From positions 1-64,000 of IMG/VR virus record IMGVR_UViG_3300034272_001071: a stretch of DNA of 64,000 nucleotides, one strand, 5' to 3'. The position numbers and the translations under genes are program-made. This DNA comes from a virus. Positions 27,933 to 35,527 of this stretch are shown here, piece by piece; positions within the stretch are counted from its first letter, which is position 1; the number at the start of each line of letters is the position of its first letter. Under the pieces are notes generated by a model. The model saw only the letters and a program-made list of their open reading frames with translations. It had not been told where the DNA came from and did not search any database.

Positions 27933-28391
27933 TTAAGACAGGTATGCTGTCCCACCGAATGGTTGAGCCATTGTCAGTGTAATTTTGTTAATACTATTAT
28001 AGTCTATTCCTGTTTCTAATATATCGCCTGCGCTGTTCTTGACAGTTACATTTGGGTTGTAGCCCATATTGTGCACTATTTCAAGGTAGTGGTAGGATCC
28101 TGCATTTACAACTTGATTGATTGAGAAAGGGTATGTGAGGGTGCTTGTACTGAGTAAATAATTAGTTGCTCCTGCCCAAGAAGCGTCGTTGGGTTTTGGC
28201 CCATAGAATCTAGTTGTTTGTTTATCGTAATAAAAATCGCCTTCAAAGCCTAGGTTATCTGCTGGAACACCATTTCCATTCAGAATTGTTTTTCCTCTAG
28301 GTCCTTGAGGACCAGGTGTATTTAAAACAATTTTATTAGTCTGTTCAGTTACTACTACTGTTGGGTTATTGTTATTGTTTATTGGCATCAA
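27933..28391 (-). CDS. Collagen-like minor structural protein
   Basis: A 152-residue protein with a Asn-rich start, one short collagen-like tract GPQGPRGK at about residue 28, a FYYDKQTTRFYGP module, and a C-terminal beta domain. It is translated with overlap from the upstream BppU-like gene. Likely a baseplate/fibre linker. Confidence 0.65.
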   Translation of the reverse strand: MMPINNNNNPTVVVTEQTNKIVLNTPGPQGPRGKTILNGNGVPADNLGFEGDFYYDKQTTRFYGPKPNDASWAGATNYLLSTSTLTYPFSINQVVNAGSYHYLEIVHNMGYNPNVTVKNSAGDILETGIDYNSINKITLTMAQPFGGTAYLS

Positions 28392-28735
28392 ATGGTTACC
28401 GATCTGCTCAACGTTATATATCCTTCAAGCAATTTAGTTTTATTTAAATTGCTATCGGTTAACATAAGGTCATATGAAGACTTTGGATAGAATAATTTAT
28501 TAGTTTGAGTAGGGGTCATCTTAATTGTTAATTTACCACTTGGCTCATCAATGATTATTCCGCCAGCAGGTGATGTGAGACTAAAGGCTAGCTTGCTTCC
28601 GCCCTTTGTATCTCTTACCTGTAATTTTGCTGAACAGTCTGTAAGATTGATTGGATCTCCGTCGTTGTCTTTATATTCAACGGTAAATGTAAAGGTAGTG
28701 TTTTGATCCACTTCCCAATTTTTTTGTCCTGCCAT
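28388..28735 (-). CDS. BppU N-terminal-like baseplate protein
   Basis: A 115-residue beta protein: FTFTVEYKDNDGDPINLTDCSAKLQVRD, then GGIIIDEPSGKLTIKMTPTQT and YDLMLTD, following the order of the N-terminal domain of lactococcal phage BppU and related proteins in tail tip modules. SD TAGGAG is 9 bases before the ATG. First gene of the fibre operon after a terminator. Confidence 0.65.
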   Translation of the reverse strand: MAGQKNWEVDQNTTFTFTVEYKDNDGDPINLTDCSAKLQVRDTKGGSKLAFSLTSPAGGIIIDEPSGKLTIKMTPTQTNKLFYPKSSYDLMLTDSNLNKTKLLEGYITLSRSVTI

Positions 28736-28756
28736 TTGCTAAATCTCCTAAATAGG

Positions 28757-28786
28757 AAAACTCCTATGCCAATTTTAGCATAGGAG
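28757..28786 (-). terminator. Intrinsic terminator after the holin candidate
   Basis: CTCCTATGC/GCATAGGAG stem, 9 bp, eight-base loop. On the minus strand followed by TTTTCC. Confidence 0.8.
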
Positions 28787-28809
28787 CTATCCTAATCTGT
28801 TACTATTTT

Positions 28810-29037
28810 TTACTTCTTTGTGAACCCAAATGAGCTTTCGTTTGGATTAAGTGCCTTCAAAATAACTGGTAGACAAGCTGCAATACCACCCTTGATTAAA
28901 TCTCCTGGGTCAGTATTTCCAGTCATGTAAAGAGCAATGGCAGCACCTAAAAAGTGACGACCATAGCTTGCTAACGCTGCTAGAATTTTTTCTTGCATTG
29001 TTACCTTTCCATCATTGTTAAGATCTTGCTTTGGCAT
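28810..29037 (-). CDS. Holin candidate with an EF-hand-like N-terminus
   Basis: A 75-residue protein. Residues 5-16 (DLNNDGKVTMQE) form a full 12-position EF-hand/dockerin calcium loop with Asp1, Asn3, Asp5, Gly6 and Glu12 in place. Two hydrophobic stretches follow (HFLGAAIALYM and GGIAACLPVILKAL), the second with Gly/Ala features common in phage holins. SD AAGGAGG sits 5-6 bases before the ATG. Similar small proteins are annotated as holins in actinophages, but no endolysin is adjacent, so the role is uncertain. Confidence 0.5.
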   Translation of the reverse strand: MPKQDLNNDGKVTMQEKILAALASYGRHFLGAAIALYMTGNTDPGDLIKGGIAACLPVILKALNPNESSFGFTKK

Positions 29038-29053
29038 AAGATCCTCCTTATTT

Positions 29054-29070
29054 CTGGGCCCTGTGCCCAG
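29054..29070. terminator. Hairpin between ribonucleotide reductase and holin candidate
   Basis: CTGGGC/GCCCAG with a five-base loop. It has no clear U-tract on the minus strand and could equally be a leader hairpin of the holin gene, whose SD follows within ten bases. Confidence 0.4.
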
Positions 29071-29108
29071 GAATTTTGGGTTTTACCCCAATGTTTATTA
29101 TATACCTC

Positions 29109-31043
29109 TTAAGCGGAAATGTCTACTAATTCGCAATTTCCATCTGAACTGCATGCTAGCGTAGAGTTAATAGATGTTCCATCTTCTGTCTCATAAAAAG
29201 ATAAATCTTCCCAGCGAATGTTTTTTGGCATTTTGGCAAGGAGATCCTCGTATTCTTCTTTTGTTACTTCTTGATACGGAGCCTGCTTATAAGAGTGATC
29301 TGAATGCGGCAAGAATGAAATTCCAGAAACCTCATCAAAATGCTTATACACCCAAGCACCAACTTCCATCCATTCTTCTTCTTTTACAGAAACTGTAATT
29401 GATGGCTTGTGCTCACACCATGCACGTTGGTATACCAACCATGTATTTAGGTGATCTAATGCTGTTAAATCATTTCTAACAATTGCACCTTCTGGTGCTT
29501 TAACTGGAAATGAAAATACGTATGTGTCGTTTGGCTTCATAACATCATCTTCTACTGGAATTCCAACTTCCTTTAAAAATGTAGAAATTGGATCTCCCTT
29601 TGAGCCACGAACTGTACGAATATAATATGGTGAATGCCAAGGATGCATTCCTGAAGATACCCCGACTAATTGAGACACTGTACCAGAAGGCTTTACGCAT
29701 GTAATAGCTGCAGACTCAGGAATCCCAATTTTCCCAGCCTCTTCTTTATTAACTTCACGAGCATACTCACGAAGTCTAGACAATGCATCTTCCAGCTTAT
29801 CAAGACCCTGTTTTCCAGAAAAGAACTTGTGTCCAAATTGTCCTGTTAATGAAACTCCAAGTAATCTTTCTTCTTCTGTATTGTCCTTCCAAATTTTACG
29901 AAGGTATTTAAAGTCTGTTAGCGTTGATTGCCAAGTTCCAAGAATTGTTGCAAGGCGGACTTTATTTGCAACATCTTCATTTGTATCTTTTTCACGTAAT
30001 ACGACTTCTGAAAGATTACAAAACTGGTAAGGACGTAAGATAATTTCTGAGCATGGGTTAGTTCCATAGTGAATATCTGGATCTCTTCTTCCATACTTGG
30101 CTGCTTGGGCTTGAGCTGCGGCCACATTGTATATACCTCGTTCTCCTGACTTTGAATCATAAAGATTTTTCCATTCTGCTATAAATTGTTCCATCTCTGG
30201 CTTGCGTGAATAAGCAACAGAGTTATTTGAAAGTGCACGTTGAGTATTATTTTCCCACCAGTTACCAGACTTTGCTGCGGCCATTTCAATATCGTTAATA
30301 TTAGAAAGAGAAATCATTGCTGAGCGACGAACGCCTCCAACAACAACAACTTCACCGATCTTACACATAATATCATGTGCCTCAATAGGCTTTAGTTGTC
30401 TGCCTACTGCATTTTTAAATTTTGCAATTGTAAAATCAAAAAGATTAATTAGTGGTTGTGGTCCAGACGAACGACCACCCATTGTCTTAAGTCTTGCACC
30501 TGCTGGACGAACTTTTGAAACATCAATTGCTGGGATATGTCCAGTCCATAGCAAAGCAAGCAGTTCACGGTATGCCTTAGCCCAACCTTGTTTTGAATCT
30601 TCTACAACAATTACTGTATCTGATTTTTCAAGGGCTTCTGGAATAGCAGGAAGCTTATTAACATACTTGTATTCAACAGAGAATCCAACTCCAGTACCGC
30701 ACATAAGAATATACATTGTTTCATCAAACGAACGTGGAGAATCTACTGGAACAAACGAACAATTATACCCAGCAACATTGTCACGATCTAATGCAGCGCC
30801 TGCAGTCATTACAGATCTCATTGACGGCATAACATTTCTATTAAAAACTGCAGACTTTAACTCTTCAATTAACTTTGATTCTGGTTCGTATGCATGTTCT
30901 TTGAAAAGACGATCTAGCATAAACTCAAAATATCTGTCTACTGTTTCTCCCCATGATTCACGGCGATTCTCTTCTGGAATCCATCTTGCATAACGTGACA
31001 AAGCAATAAAATTTTCGTATGGGTTTTCAATAGTTCTTGACAT
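29109..31043 (-). CDS. nrdJ: Class II (adenosylcobalamin-dependent) ribonucleoside-triphosphate reductase
   Basis: A 644-residue monomeric-type reductase making deoxynucleotides for phage replication from ribonucleoside triphosphates. Visible hallmarks: NRNVMPSMRSVMTAG near residue 70, CSFVPVD, GTGVGFSVEY, GTNPCSEIILRPYQFCNLSEVV (shown here in two parts, with the active-site Cys within NPCSE), KPSGTVSQLVGVSSGMHP, and a C-terminal Cys pair C631/C637 for reduction by thioredoxin, which the phage also encodes. Cobalamin must come from the host or environment. Typical for actinophages. No SD of note; AAGGTG is 11 bases upstream. Confidence 0.95.
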   Translation of the reverse strand: MSRTIENPYENFIALSRYARWIPEENRRESWGETVDRYFEFMLDRLFKEHAYEPESKLIEELKSAVFNRNVMPSMRSVMTAGAALDRDNVAGYNCSFVPVDSPRSFDETMYILMCGTGVGFSVEYKYVNKLPAIPEALEKSDTVIVVEDSKQGWAKAYRELLALLWTGHIPAIDVSKVRPAGARLKTMGGRSSGPQPLINLFDFTIAKFKNAVGRQLKPIEAHDIMCKIGEVVVVGGVRRSAMISLSNINDIEMAAAKSGNWWENNTQRALSNNSVAYSRKPEMEQFIAEWKNLYDSKSGERGIYNVAAAQAQAAKYGRRDPDIHYGTNPCSEIILRPYQFCNLSEVVLREKDTNEDVANKVRLATILGTWQSTLTDFKYLRKIWKDNTEEERLLGVSLTGQFGHKFFSGKQGLDKLEDALSRLREYAREVNKEEAGKIGIPESAAITCVKPSGTVSQLVGVSSGMHPWHSPYYIRTVRGSKGDPISTFLKEVGIPVEDDVMKPNDTYVFSFPVKAPEGAIVRNDLTALDHLNTWLVYQRAWCEHKPSITVSVKEEEWMEVGAWVYKHFDEVSGISFLPHSDHSYKQAPYQEVTKEEYEDLLAKMPKNIRWEDLSFYETEDGTSINSTLACSSDGNCELVDISA

Positions 31044-31132
31044 TTTTAAATAACACCTTTTCTCCGCCCTGCGGTTTATGATTTTTTAGTTGAAGTCTAA
31101 TTCTACCAAACTTTAATCTAAAGGGGAAGGGG

Positions 31133-32116
31133 TTATGATATTTTTTTAAATACTTCTTCAAATGCTTTATTGGTCAACTGATCCCAATTATATTCTTTAT
31201 GTATTTCAGTTGACTGAGCATAATAGTATCCAGAATATGCTTTAAAATTAATTGCTGCATCTTCTATTAAACTAACTAAATGATTGCTATCTGGCTTGTA
31301 AACTTTTCCAGGATGCATAACATCCCATGGAGAATCTATAAGTGTAGAGTTTAACTTTAGAGGTCCTAAATATTTTTTGTAATCTGCCCAGTCGTGTGTT
31401 GATATAACTGGCATACCTGTTGCAAGAGCCTGGAATGGAATAAATCCAAATCCCTCTCCATAAGTAGGATAGATCATAACATCATGTTGATGATACATGT
31501 CTACTAGTTCGTTATCCTCTAAATCTCTTTCATCTAATTTAATATTACTATACATTTCGTGGGGAAGTCCAAGAATACTTCCATCTTTATCGTATACTCT
31601 AAGAACACTAGATTTATGAGCCTTTATTGTTAATGTATAATTAGGATTATTTCCAAACGCTTTTATAAATGCGTTTACTGTATCTTGTCCGCCTTTTCTT
31701 TCTGCTGGTTCTCCAACATGCAAGAACTTTACAACATTTGTAGACTCACGTTTTTTAGGTGACCAGATTGGATCTATGCCATGCGGAAAAACATTAGATA
31801 CCTTAAATCCATTATTCTCATATACATCTTTACACCATTGAGATGTTGTCCAAAACTCGTCGCAAGAATTTATTTTTTCTCTCCACGATTCTGGAATAAC
31901 TGTTGATTCCCATGGAGTATAACCAATCTGATATTGATTTCTATGTAATTTATAATTTGTAGGTTGTGAAAAATTAATTTGTAATTTAGCTTTAGGGTTC
32001 TGATAAGTTAATCTATGACCCATTTTAGTTAGACATTCTGCTACTTTAAATCCAGCGTGACCGTAACCATTCTTGGTTGTCAAGTTGGATCTAGGCGTAG
32101 AATATGATATTTCCAT
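31133..32116 (-). CDS. Family 4-type glycosyltransferase
   Basis: A 327-residue GT-B fold protein. The nucleotide-sugar binding half contains FLHVGEPAERKGGQDTVNAF near residue 130 (in part) and the donor-site motif YGEGFGFIPFQALATGMPVIST near residue 218 (in part), with the E-x7-E region of GT4 enzymes. It could glycosylate virion proteins, DNA or a host surface glycan. It stands alone, divergent from the transglycosylase gene, with a shared control region at 32117-32195. Confidence 0.85.
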   Translation of the reverse strand: MEISYSTPRSNLTTKNGYGHAGFKVAECLTKMGHRLTYQNPKAKLQINFSQPTNYKLHRNQYQIGYTPWESTVIPESWREKINSCDEFWTTSQWCKDVYENNGFKVSNVFPHGIDPIWSPKKRESTNVVKFLHVGEPAERKGGQDTVNAFIKAFGNNPNYTLTIKAHKSSVLRVYDKDGSILGLPHEMYSNIKLDERDLEDNELVDMYHQHDVMIYPTYGEGFGFIPFQALATGMPVISTHDWADYKKYLGPLKLNSTLIDSPWDVMHPGKVYKPDSNHLVSLIEDAAINFKAYSGYYYAQSTEIHKEYNWDQLTNKAFEEVFKKIS

Positions 32117-32137
32117 TTAATCTTTCTGGTTGACTAG

Positions 32138-32156
32138 CTTGACACCTACTGTCAAG
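32138..32156. promoter_or_regulatory. Palindrome overlapping the -35 of a divergent promoter
   Basis: CTTGACA-CCTAC-TGTCAAG, seven-base perfect arms. The left arm includes a plus-strand -35 TTGACA with TACTAT 18 bases downstream. It looks like a repressor operator controlling the transglycosylase gene and perhaps the glycosyltransferase. Confidence 0.5.
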
Positions 32157-32201
32157 TAATGCTACTATTATAGTTCGTTATCTCTAAAGGAGGAAATGCC
32201 A

Positions 32202-32753
32202 ATGGAGAAAATAAAAGAACGTTTGAGTGATGTTGCTCATAACTGGGCTTATATAGGAATGATAACATTGTTCCTGTTTACTGTCCAGCCTGGTCCAACA
32301 GAAACTCAAGCTCTTGAGGTGGAAACACCTAAATCAACAGTACAACTAAAGAAAGAAACCTTAGAGAAGTACAGCACTACTGTATACAAGCCTTCTGAGA
32401 TGCTAACAGACGGAGAACTAAAAGAACTCCTATCAGCTGTTGGTTTTGAAGGAAAAGCCCTTAAACAGGCTTGGGCTATTGCTAAGTCAGAATCCAATTC
32501 AAGGCCTATGGCTTACAATGGTGACAGGAAAACTGGAGACAGTTCCTACGGAATTTTTCAGATTAATATGTTGGGTGAACTCGGCATTGATCGTAAAGAA
32601 AAATTTGATCTAAAGTCAAACATTTTATTGTTTGACCCAGTAATTAACGCAGAGATAACGTATTATATGACTAAAGGCGGAACCGATTGGTCATCATGGT
32701 CTTCCCTAAATGGGGCAAGATACAAAGAGTTCTTAGCTGAATTCAAAAATTAG
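32202..32753 (+). CDS. Membrane-anchored lytic transglycosylase-like protein
   Basis: About 183 residues. Residues 16-28 (AYIGMITLFLFTV) form a membrane anchor or signal segment. The C-terminal half (residues about 85-180) is SLT-like: ALKQAWAIAKSESNSRPMAYN carries the candidate catalytic Glu of the SESN motif (quoted across its core), followed by SYGIFQINM. It would cleave peptidoglycan during entry or release. The ATG at 32202 is preferred because AAAGGAGG is eight bases upstream; an ATG six bases earlier is too close. Confidence 0.75.
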   Translation: MEKIKERLSDVAHNWAYIGMITLFLFTVQPGPTETQALEVETPKSTVQLKKETLEKYSTTVYKPSEMLTDGELKELLSAVGFEGKALKQAWAIAKSESNSRPMAYNGDRKTGDSSYGIFQINMLGELGIDRKEKFDLKSNILLFDPVINAEITYYMTKGGTDWSSWSSLNGARYKEFLAEFKN

Positions 32754-32765
32754 AAGGGTAGGTAT

Positions 32766-32978
32766 ATGAACATACAATATGTGTCTAAATACCTACTTCT
32801 AGCAGAGAAGGGCCTTGTTCCTAGACTTAAATGTCCTATGGATCAGGGCCCTTTAATGTGCAACGAAACAAATGAGGGTATAATTTATTTATACTGCTTA
32901 TCCTGTCAGTATACAAATAATATTGGATTGGAATTTTATGGAGAGCTTAAAAAATCCGTTGACCGAAATTCAAACTGA
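32766..32978 (+). CDS. Zinc-ribbon micro-protein
   Basis: A 70-residue protein with two Cys pairs (CPMDQGPLMC and CLSCQ) spaced about 20 residues, a typical small zinc ribbon. It follows the transglycosylase gene closely and overlaps the next small gene. Function unknown. Confidence 0.7.
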   Translation: MNIQYVSKYLLLAEKGLVPRLKCPMDQGPLMCNETNEGIIYLYCLSCQYTNNIGLEFYGELKKSVDRNSN

Positions 32979-33060
32979 CGGAGGAACCATTAAAGAAACA
33001 GATGCCATGGGGCGGGAAAAGTTTTGGGAAGACCTAGGAAGGCCAGATGACAGAAAATAA
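32938..33060 (+). CDS. Small acidic hypothetical protein
   Basis: A 40-residue ORF, ATG at 32938 inside the end of the preceding zinc-ribbon gene and stop overlapping the start of the next gene (33047). The chain of overlaps argues that it is real. Charged, without recognisable motif. Confidence 0.5.
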   Translation: MESLKNPLTEIQTDGGTIKETDAMGREKFWEDLGRPDDRK

Positions 33061-33262
33061 TCCAGAGCCTCAAAATCTAGAAGATAATTTGCCAATGGTA
33101 AATTATATTATGCTTCATAGAATTTATGACCTGCTCACTATAATATCTAATAAAATAGTGGGTGGCGAAGATACACAAAAAATGATACAATATCATGAAC
33201 AGGGGTTCCTACTTGGGCCCACCCCTTCTTATTCAGTTGAGGAAAATAAAGATGGCGACTAA
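33047..33262 (+). CDS. Small hypothetical protein
   Basis: A 71-residue acidic protein with a hydrophobic helical middle (VNYIMLHRIYDLLTIISNKI). It overlaps both neighbours. Context: plus-strand operon downstream of the transglycosylase. Confidence 0.6.
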   Translation: MTENNPEPQNLEDNLPMVNYIMLHRIYDLLTIISNKIVGGEDTQKMIQYHEQGFLLGPTPSYSVEENKDGD

Positions 33263-33449
33263 AAACGCAATTGTAGAAATTATGGTAGAACAACTTAATA
33301 TCCAACAGCGTCAGGCGGCAGTAATGCATAAGCAGGACCTTGTTGAGTTAGAAAAGCACCTATTGTCAGTCCAAGAAGGATATCGACAAATGTGTAGCGG
33401 CATGGTTGATGCACTAATTTCTCGTGGTGCTATTTCAGTAGATCAATAA
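33252..33449 (+). CDS. Small helical hypothetical protein
   Basis: A 65-residue protein starting at ATG 33252, overlapping the upstream gene by 11 bases, with a GAGG motif about 10 bases upstream. Almost entirely helical and Gln/Met-rich. Function unknown. Confidence 0.65.
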   Translation: MATKNAIVEIMVEQLNIQQRQAAVMHKQDLVELEKHLLSVQEGYRQMCSGMVDALISRGAISVDQ

Positions 33450-33452
33450 TAT

Positions 33453-33481
33453 TTGAGTTATTAGGTTCATGTGGGTATAAT
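33453..33481 (+). promoter_or_regulatory. Sigma-70-type promoter, leaderless start
   Basis: TTGAGT, 17-base spacer, TATAAT. Six bases separate the -10 from the ATG at 33488, so the transcript should begin at the start codon. Confidence 0.65.
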
Positions 33482-33487
33482 AAATTT

Positions 33488-33649
33488 ATGTCCCCACATG
33501 AATTTTCTAAGCAAATGAAGAACCCCTATTTCCAATCAAAATATTACAGGGAAGAAAGTCCTGCTGGGCAAATGGAAGCCAAGATAGAAAAACGTATAGA
33601 AAAAATAATTTCTAAAATACTATTTTGGAGAAAGAAGAAAGATGCTTAA
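33488..33649 (+). CDS. Small basic hypothetical protein
   Basis: A 53-residue Lys-rich protein with no SD but a promoter placed for a leaderless mRNA. It overlaps the start of the following oxygenase gene by eight bases, so it may serve as the translated leader of that gene. Confidence 0.6.
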   Translation: MSPHEFSKQMKNPYFQSKYYREESPAGQMEAKIEKRIEKIISKILFWRKKKDA

Positions 33650-34202
33650 TTTTGAAAACAACCCAAACGTTCAAAGACTTCACCCAGAAGAAGAGATTTG
33701 GGTTTATAAGAATTTTCTAAGTAAAGAAGAAGTGTCTAATCTATATGACGTATCTAAAAATTTAGGTGATGAGGCTTGGGGCGGAGACGCTGCCAGACAT
33801 ACAATCGAATGGTATAACGGAAGAAGTAGTTTAATTGTTCCAGAACTAATTCCAGTAAGAAATAAAATTCAAGATCTTGTTCAAGGATACAGTGTAACTC
33901 CTGGAGAATCACTTGCCAGAATGTGGGCTGGAGATACAATGCATGAGCATGAAGACAGTTGTGGTGATGAAGGAACTGATGATACCGACGACAACAACAC
34001 ATGTGCTATAACTGAGTATGGATGCGTTGTTTATATCAATGACGATTTTGAAGGCGGAAATCTATATTACCCAAATCTATCTCTATCATACACCCCTTCT
34101 GCTGGAGATTTAGTTATACATGGATCAAGAATCCGACACGGGGTTTCTGAAGTTAAATCTGGCATCAGATATGTTTATCCAAGCTTTTTATATAGGAGTT
34201 AA
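33642..34202 (+). CDS. 2-oxoglutarate/Fe(II) oxygenase 7
   Basis: A 186-residue protein with iron ligands H103-x-D105 and H166, 2-oxoglutarate-binding R176, and the core VYINDDFEGGNLYYP. Between ligand one and the core is an Asp/Thr-rich insertion (DEGTDDTDDNNT) that may be a flexible lid. It is on the opposite strand from the main oxygenase block, indicating independent acquisition or relocation. SD AAGAAAGA is weak; translation is probably coupled. Confidence 0.85.
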   Translation: MLNFENNPNVQRLHPEEEIWVYKNFLSKEEVSNLYDVSKNLGDEAWGGDAARHTIEWYNGRSSLIVPELIPVRNKIQDLVQGYSVTPGESLARMWAGDTMHEHEDSCGDEGTDDTDDNNTCAITEYGCVVYINDDFEGGNLYYPNLSLSYTPSAGDLVIHGSRIRHGVSEVKSGIRYVYPSFLYRS

Positions 34203-34208
34203 AATAAA

Positions 34209-34793
34209 ATGTCTCAAGTTTTTAAGCAAGAAGATTTTTTAACAAATATCAAAAACACTGAGTCTCTGACTGAAATAGGTCATGGAATTCTTTTATATGA
34301 AAACTTTCTTCCAGAAGAAAAATTAAATTTAATTAAAAAAGAAATAGAGCAGATAAAGAAAGAGTCTTGGAGTAGCCATGAAGATGCTTCTAGTGATATC
34401 GATGGCCTAATAAGCCCACCAGTAAGATCGCTTGAAATATTTCAAGATAAGCTAATTGATTTTATAATTCCTAAATATTGGACCAATGGTCATATTTGGG
34501 TTAGTAGATCTGCTCCTCATTTAAAACATTTTAAAACTAAAATATCTAGAACCTGGACTGCCGCTGACTACATAGTAGTGCTTTATATTGGTGAGTTTGA
34601 GGGCGGAAACTTAGTCCTAAAGAGTAAAGACAACTGGGAAGATTTAGACTTTAGTATTCCAGTTAAAGAAAATCAACTATACCTACTTCCATTAAAAAAT
34701 GGTGAACAGTATGAAACTGATGAAGTAACAGATGGCATCAAGTATGCTGCTGTTGACTGGATATATAGACACGATGAAATTTTCATCGGATAA
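34209..34793 (+). CDS. Degenerate oxygenase-family paralogue
   Basis: A 194-residue protein that aligns with the oxygenase fold by VLYIGEFEGGNLVLKSKDN and the C-terminal GIKYAAVDWIY. The HxD pair is not where expected (LKHFKTKISRTW) and the distal His is replaced in EQYETDEV, so metal-dependent catalysis is unlikely. It may be a partner or decoy of the adjacent active enzyme. Confidence 0.6.
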   Translation: MSQVFKQEDFLTNIKNTESLTEIGHGILLYENFLPEEKLNLIKKEIEQIKKESWSSHEDASSDIDGLISPPVRSLEIFQDKLIDFIIPKYWTNGHIWVSRSAPHLKHFKTKISRTWTAADYIVVLYIGEFEGGNLVLKSKDNWEDLDFSIPVKENQLYLLPLKNGEQYETDEVTDGIKYAAVDWIYRHDEIFIG

Positions 34794-34797
34794 ATCC

Positions 34798-34826
34798 TTG
34801 ACATAGAATTTAAACTATTTTATACT
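34798..34826 (+). promoter_or_regulatory. Consensus sigma-70 promoter of a small RNA
   Basis: TTGACA, 17-base spacer, TATACT. It is the best standard promoter in the window and is followed by no ORF, only by a 95-base transcript ending in an intrinsic terminator. Confidence 0.75.
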
Positions 34827-34832
34827 TAATAT

Positions 34833-34928
34833 GTACTGGTTGTAGCATCCCACAGATTAAGCTCCCAGTATAATGTGTAGCAATACACTAGCAATGCCCA
34901 TTCGGATCCGCCTCTGAATGGGTTTTTT
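34833..34928 (+). ncRNA. Candidate small RNA
   Basis: A predicted transcript of about 96 nt between a strong promoter and terminator, lacking a plausible ORF. It contains GTGT...ACAC and the terminator hairpin. Immediately downstream is another -10 and the next gene, so it may also act as a leader. No known RNA family recognised. Confidence 0.5.
34897..34928 (+). terminator. Intrinsic terminator
   Basis: CCCATTC/GAATGGG stem, 12-base loop, then TTTTTT. Confidence 0.85.
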
Positions 34929-34930
34929 GC

Positions 34931-34936
34931 TATAAT
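34931..34936 (+). promoter_or_regulatory. Extended -10 of a leaderless gene
   Basis: TGCTATAAT directly after the terminator U-tract, six bases before the ATG at 34943. Confidence 0.6.
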
Positions 34937-34942
34937 ATGGAT

Positions 34943-35218
34943 ATGATAAGAACTAGAAATTATACCCTAAATGCTACGACTCCTGTTGAGCTTTCAATTG
35001 AAGACGAAATAAATGTAAAATCAACAATGATAATTTCTAACACAAGTACCAATAAGCATCTAATTATTGGAAATAGCAATATGACACCTACAGACTACGG
35101 AATAAGAATTGAACATGATGCACCGCCCGTCACTATCGACTTATATAAAGACGATAGACTGTATGCGCTTGGCGAAGATGGCACAGTTACATGTGCTGTA
35201 ATGATAATCGAAAGATAA
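34943..35218 (+). CDS. Small beta-rich hypothetical protein
   Basis: A 91-residue, Thr/Ile/Asn-rich protein that looks like a compact beta domain. It begins at the ATG where a transcript from the extended -10 would start. An ATG six bases earlier lies too close to the -10. Composition resembles small capsid-decoration or fibre-tip proteins, but there is no diagnostic motif. Confidence 0.65.
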   Translation: MIRTRNYTLNATTPVELSIEDEINVKSTMIISNTSTNKHLIIGNSNMTPTDYGIRIEHDAPPVTIDLYKDDRLYALGEDGTVTCAVMIIER

Positions 35219-35223
35219 TTAAG

Positions 35224-35295
35224 TATCCCTAGAGAGATTCGAACTCCCGACACACAGGGTAGAAACCTGTTGCTCTTCCGCTGAGCTATAGAGAT
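35224..35295 (-). tRNA. tRNA-Arg (TCT)
   Basis: 72 nt cloverleaf. Acceptor ATCTCTA/TAGGGAT, anticodon loop TTTCTAC (anticodon TCT, reads AGA), T-loop TTCGAAT. No encoded CCA. AGA is common in this AT-rich genome and likely rare in a typical actinobacterial host. Confidence 0.9.
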
Positions 35296-35299
35296 TTAG

Positions 35300-35373
35300 T
35301 ACACCAGGCAGGACTTGAACCTACGATAGCCGAATTATGAGTTCGGGGCCTTAACCAACTTGGCTACTGGTGC
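35300..35373 (-). tRNA. tRNA-Met or tRNA-Ile2 (CAT)
   Basis: 74 nt. Acceptor GCACCAG/CTGGTGT, anticodon loop CTCATAA (CAT), T-loop TTCAAGT. Whether it is an elongator Met or a lysidine-modified Ile tRNA cannot be settled by eye. The GC-poor first pair argues against an initiator. Confidence 0.85.
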
Positions 35374-35377
35374 TAAG

Positions 35378-35450
35378 CTGGACCACCAGGGCTCGAACCT
35401 GGGACATTAGAGTTAACAGCTCTACGCTCTGCCAGCTGAGCTATGGTCCA
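35378..35450 (-). tRNA. tRNA-Asn (GTT)
   Basis: 73 nt. Acceptor TGGACCA/TGGTCCA, anticodon loop CTGTTAA (GTT), T-loop TTCGAGC. It lies 4 bases from the neighbouring tRNA, so the three are co-transcribed. Confidence 0.9.
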
Positions 35451-35527
35451 TTATGTTATAAGTATACTAAATAAAGTGCGAATTGAAAAGTGAGTCCGAA
35501 AAAGTGCGACGGCGGCGATAGAAGAGA

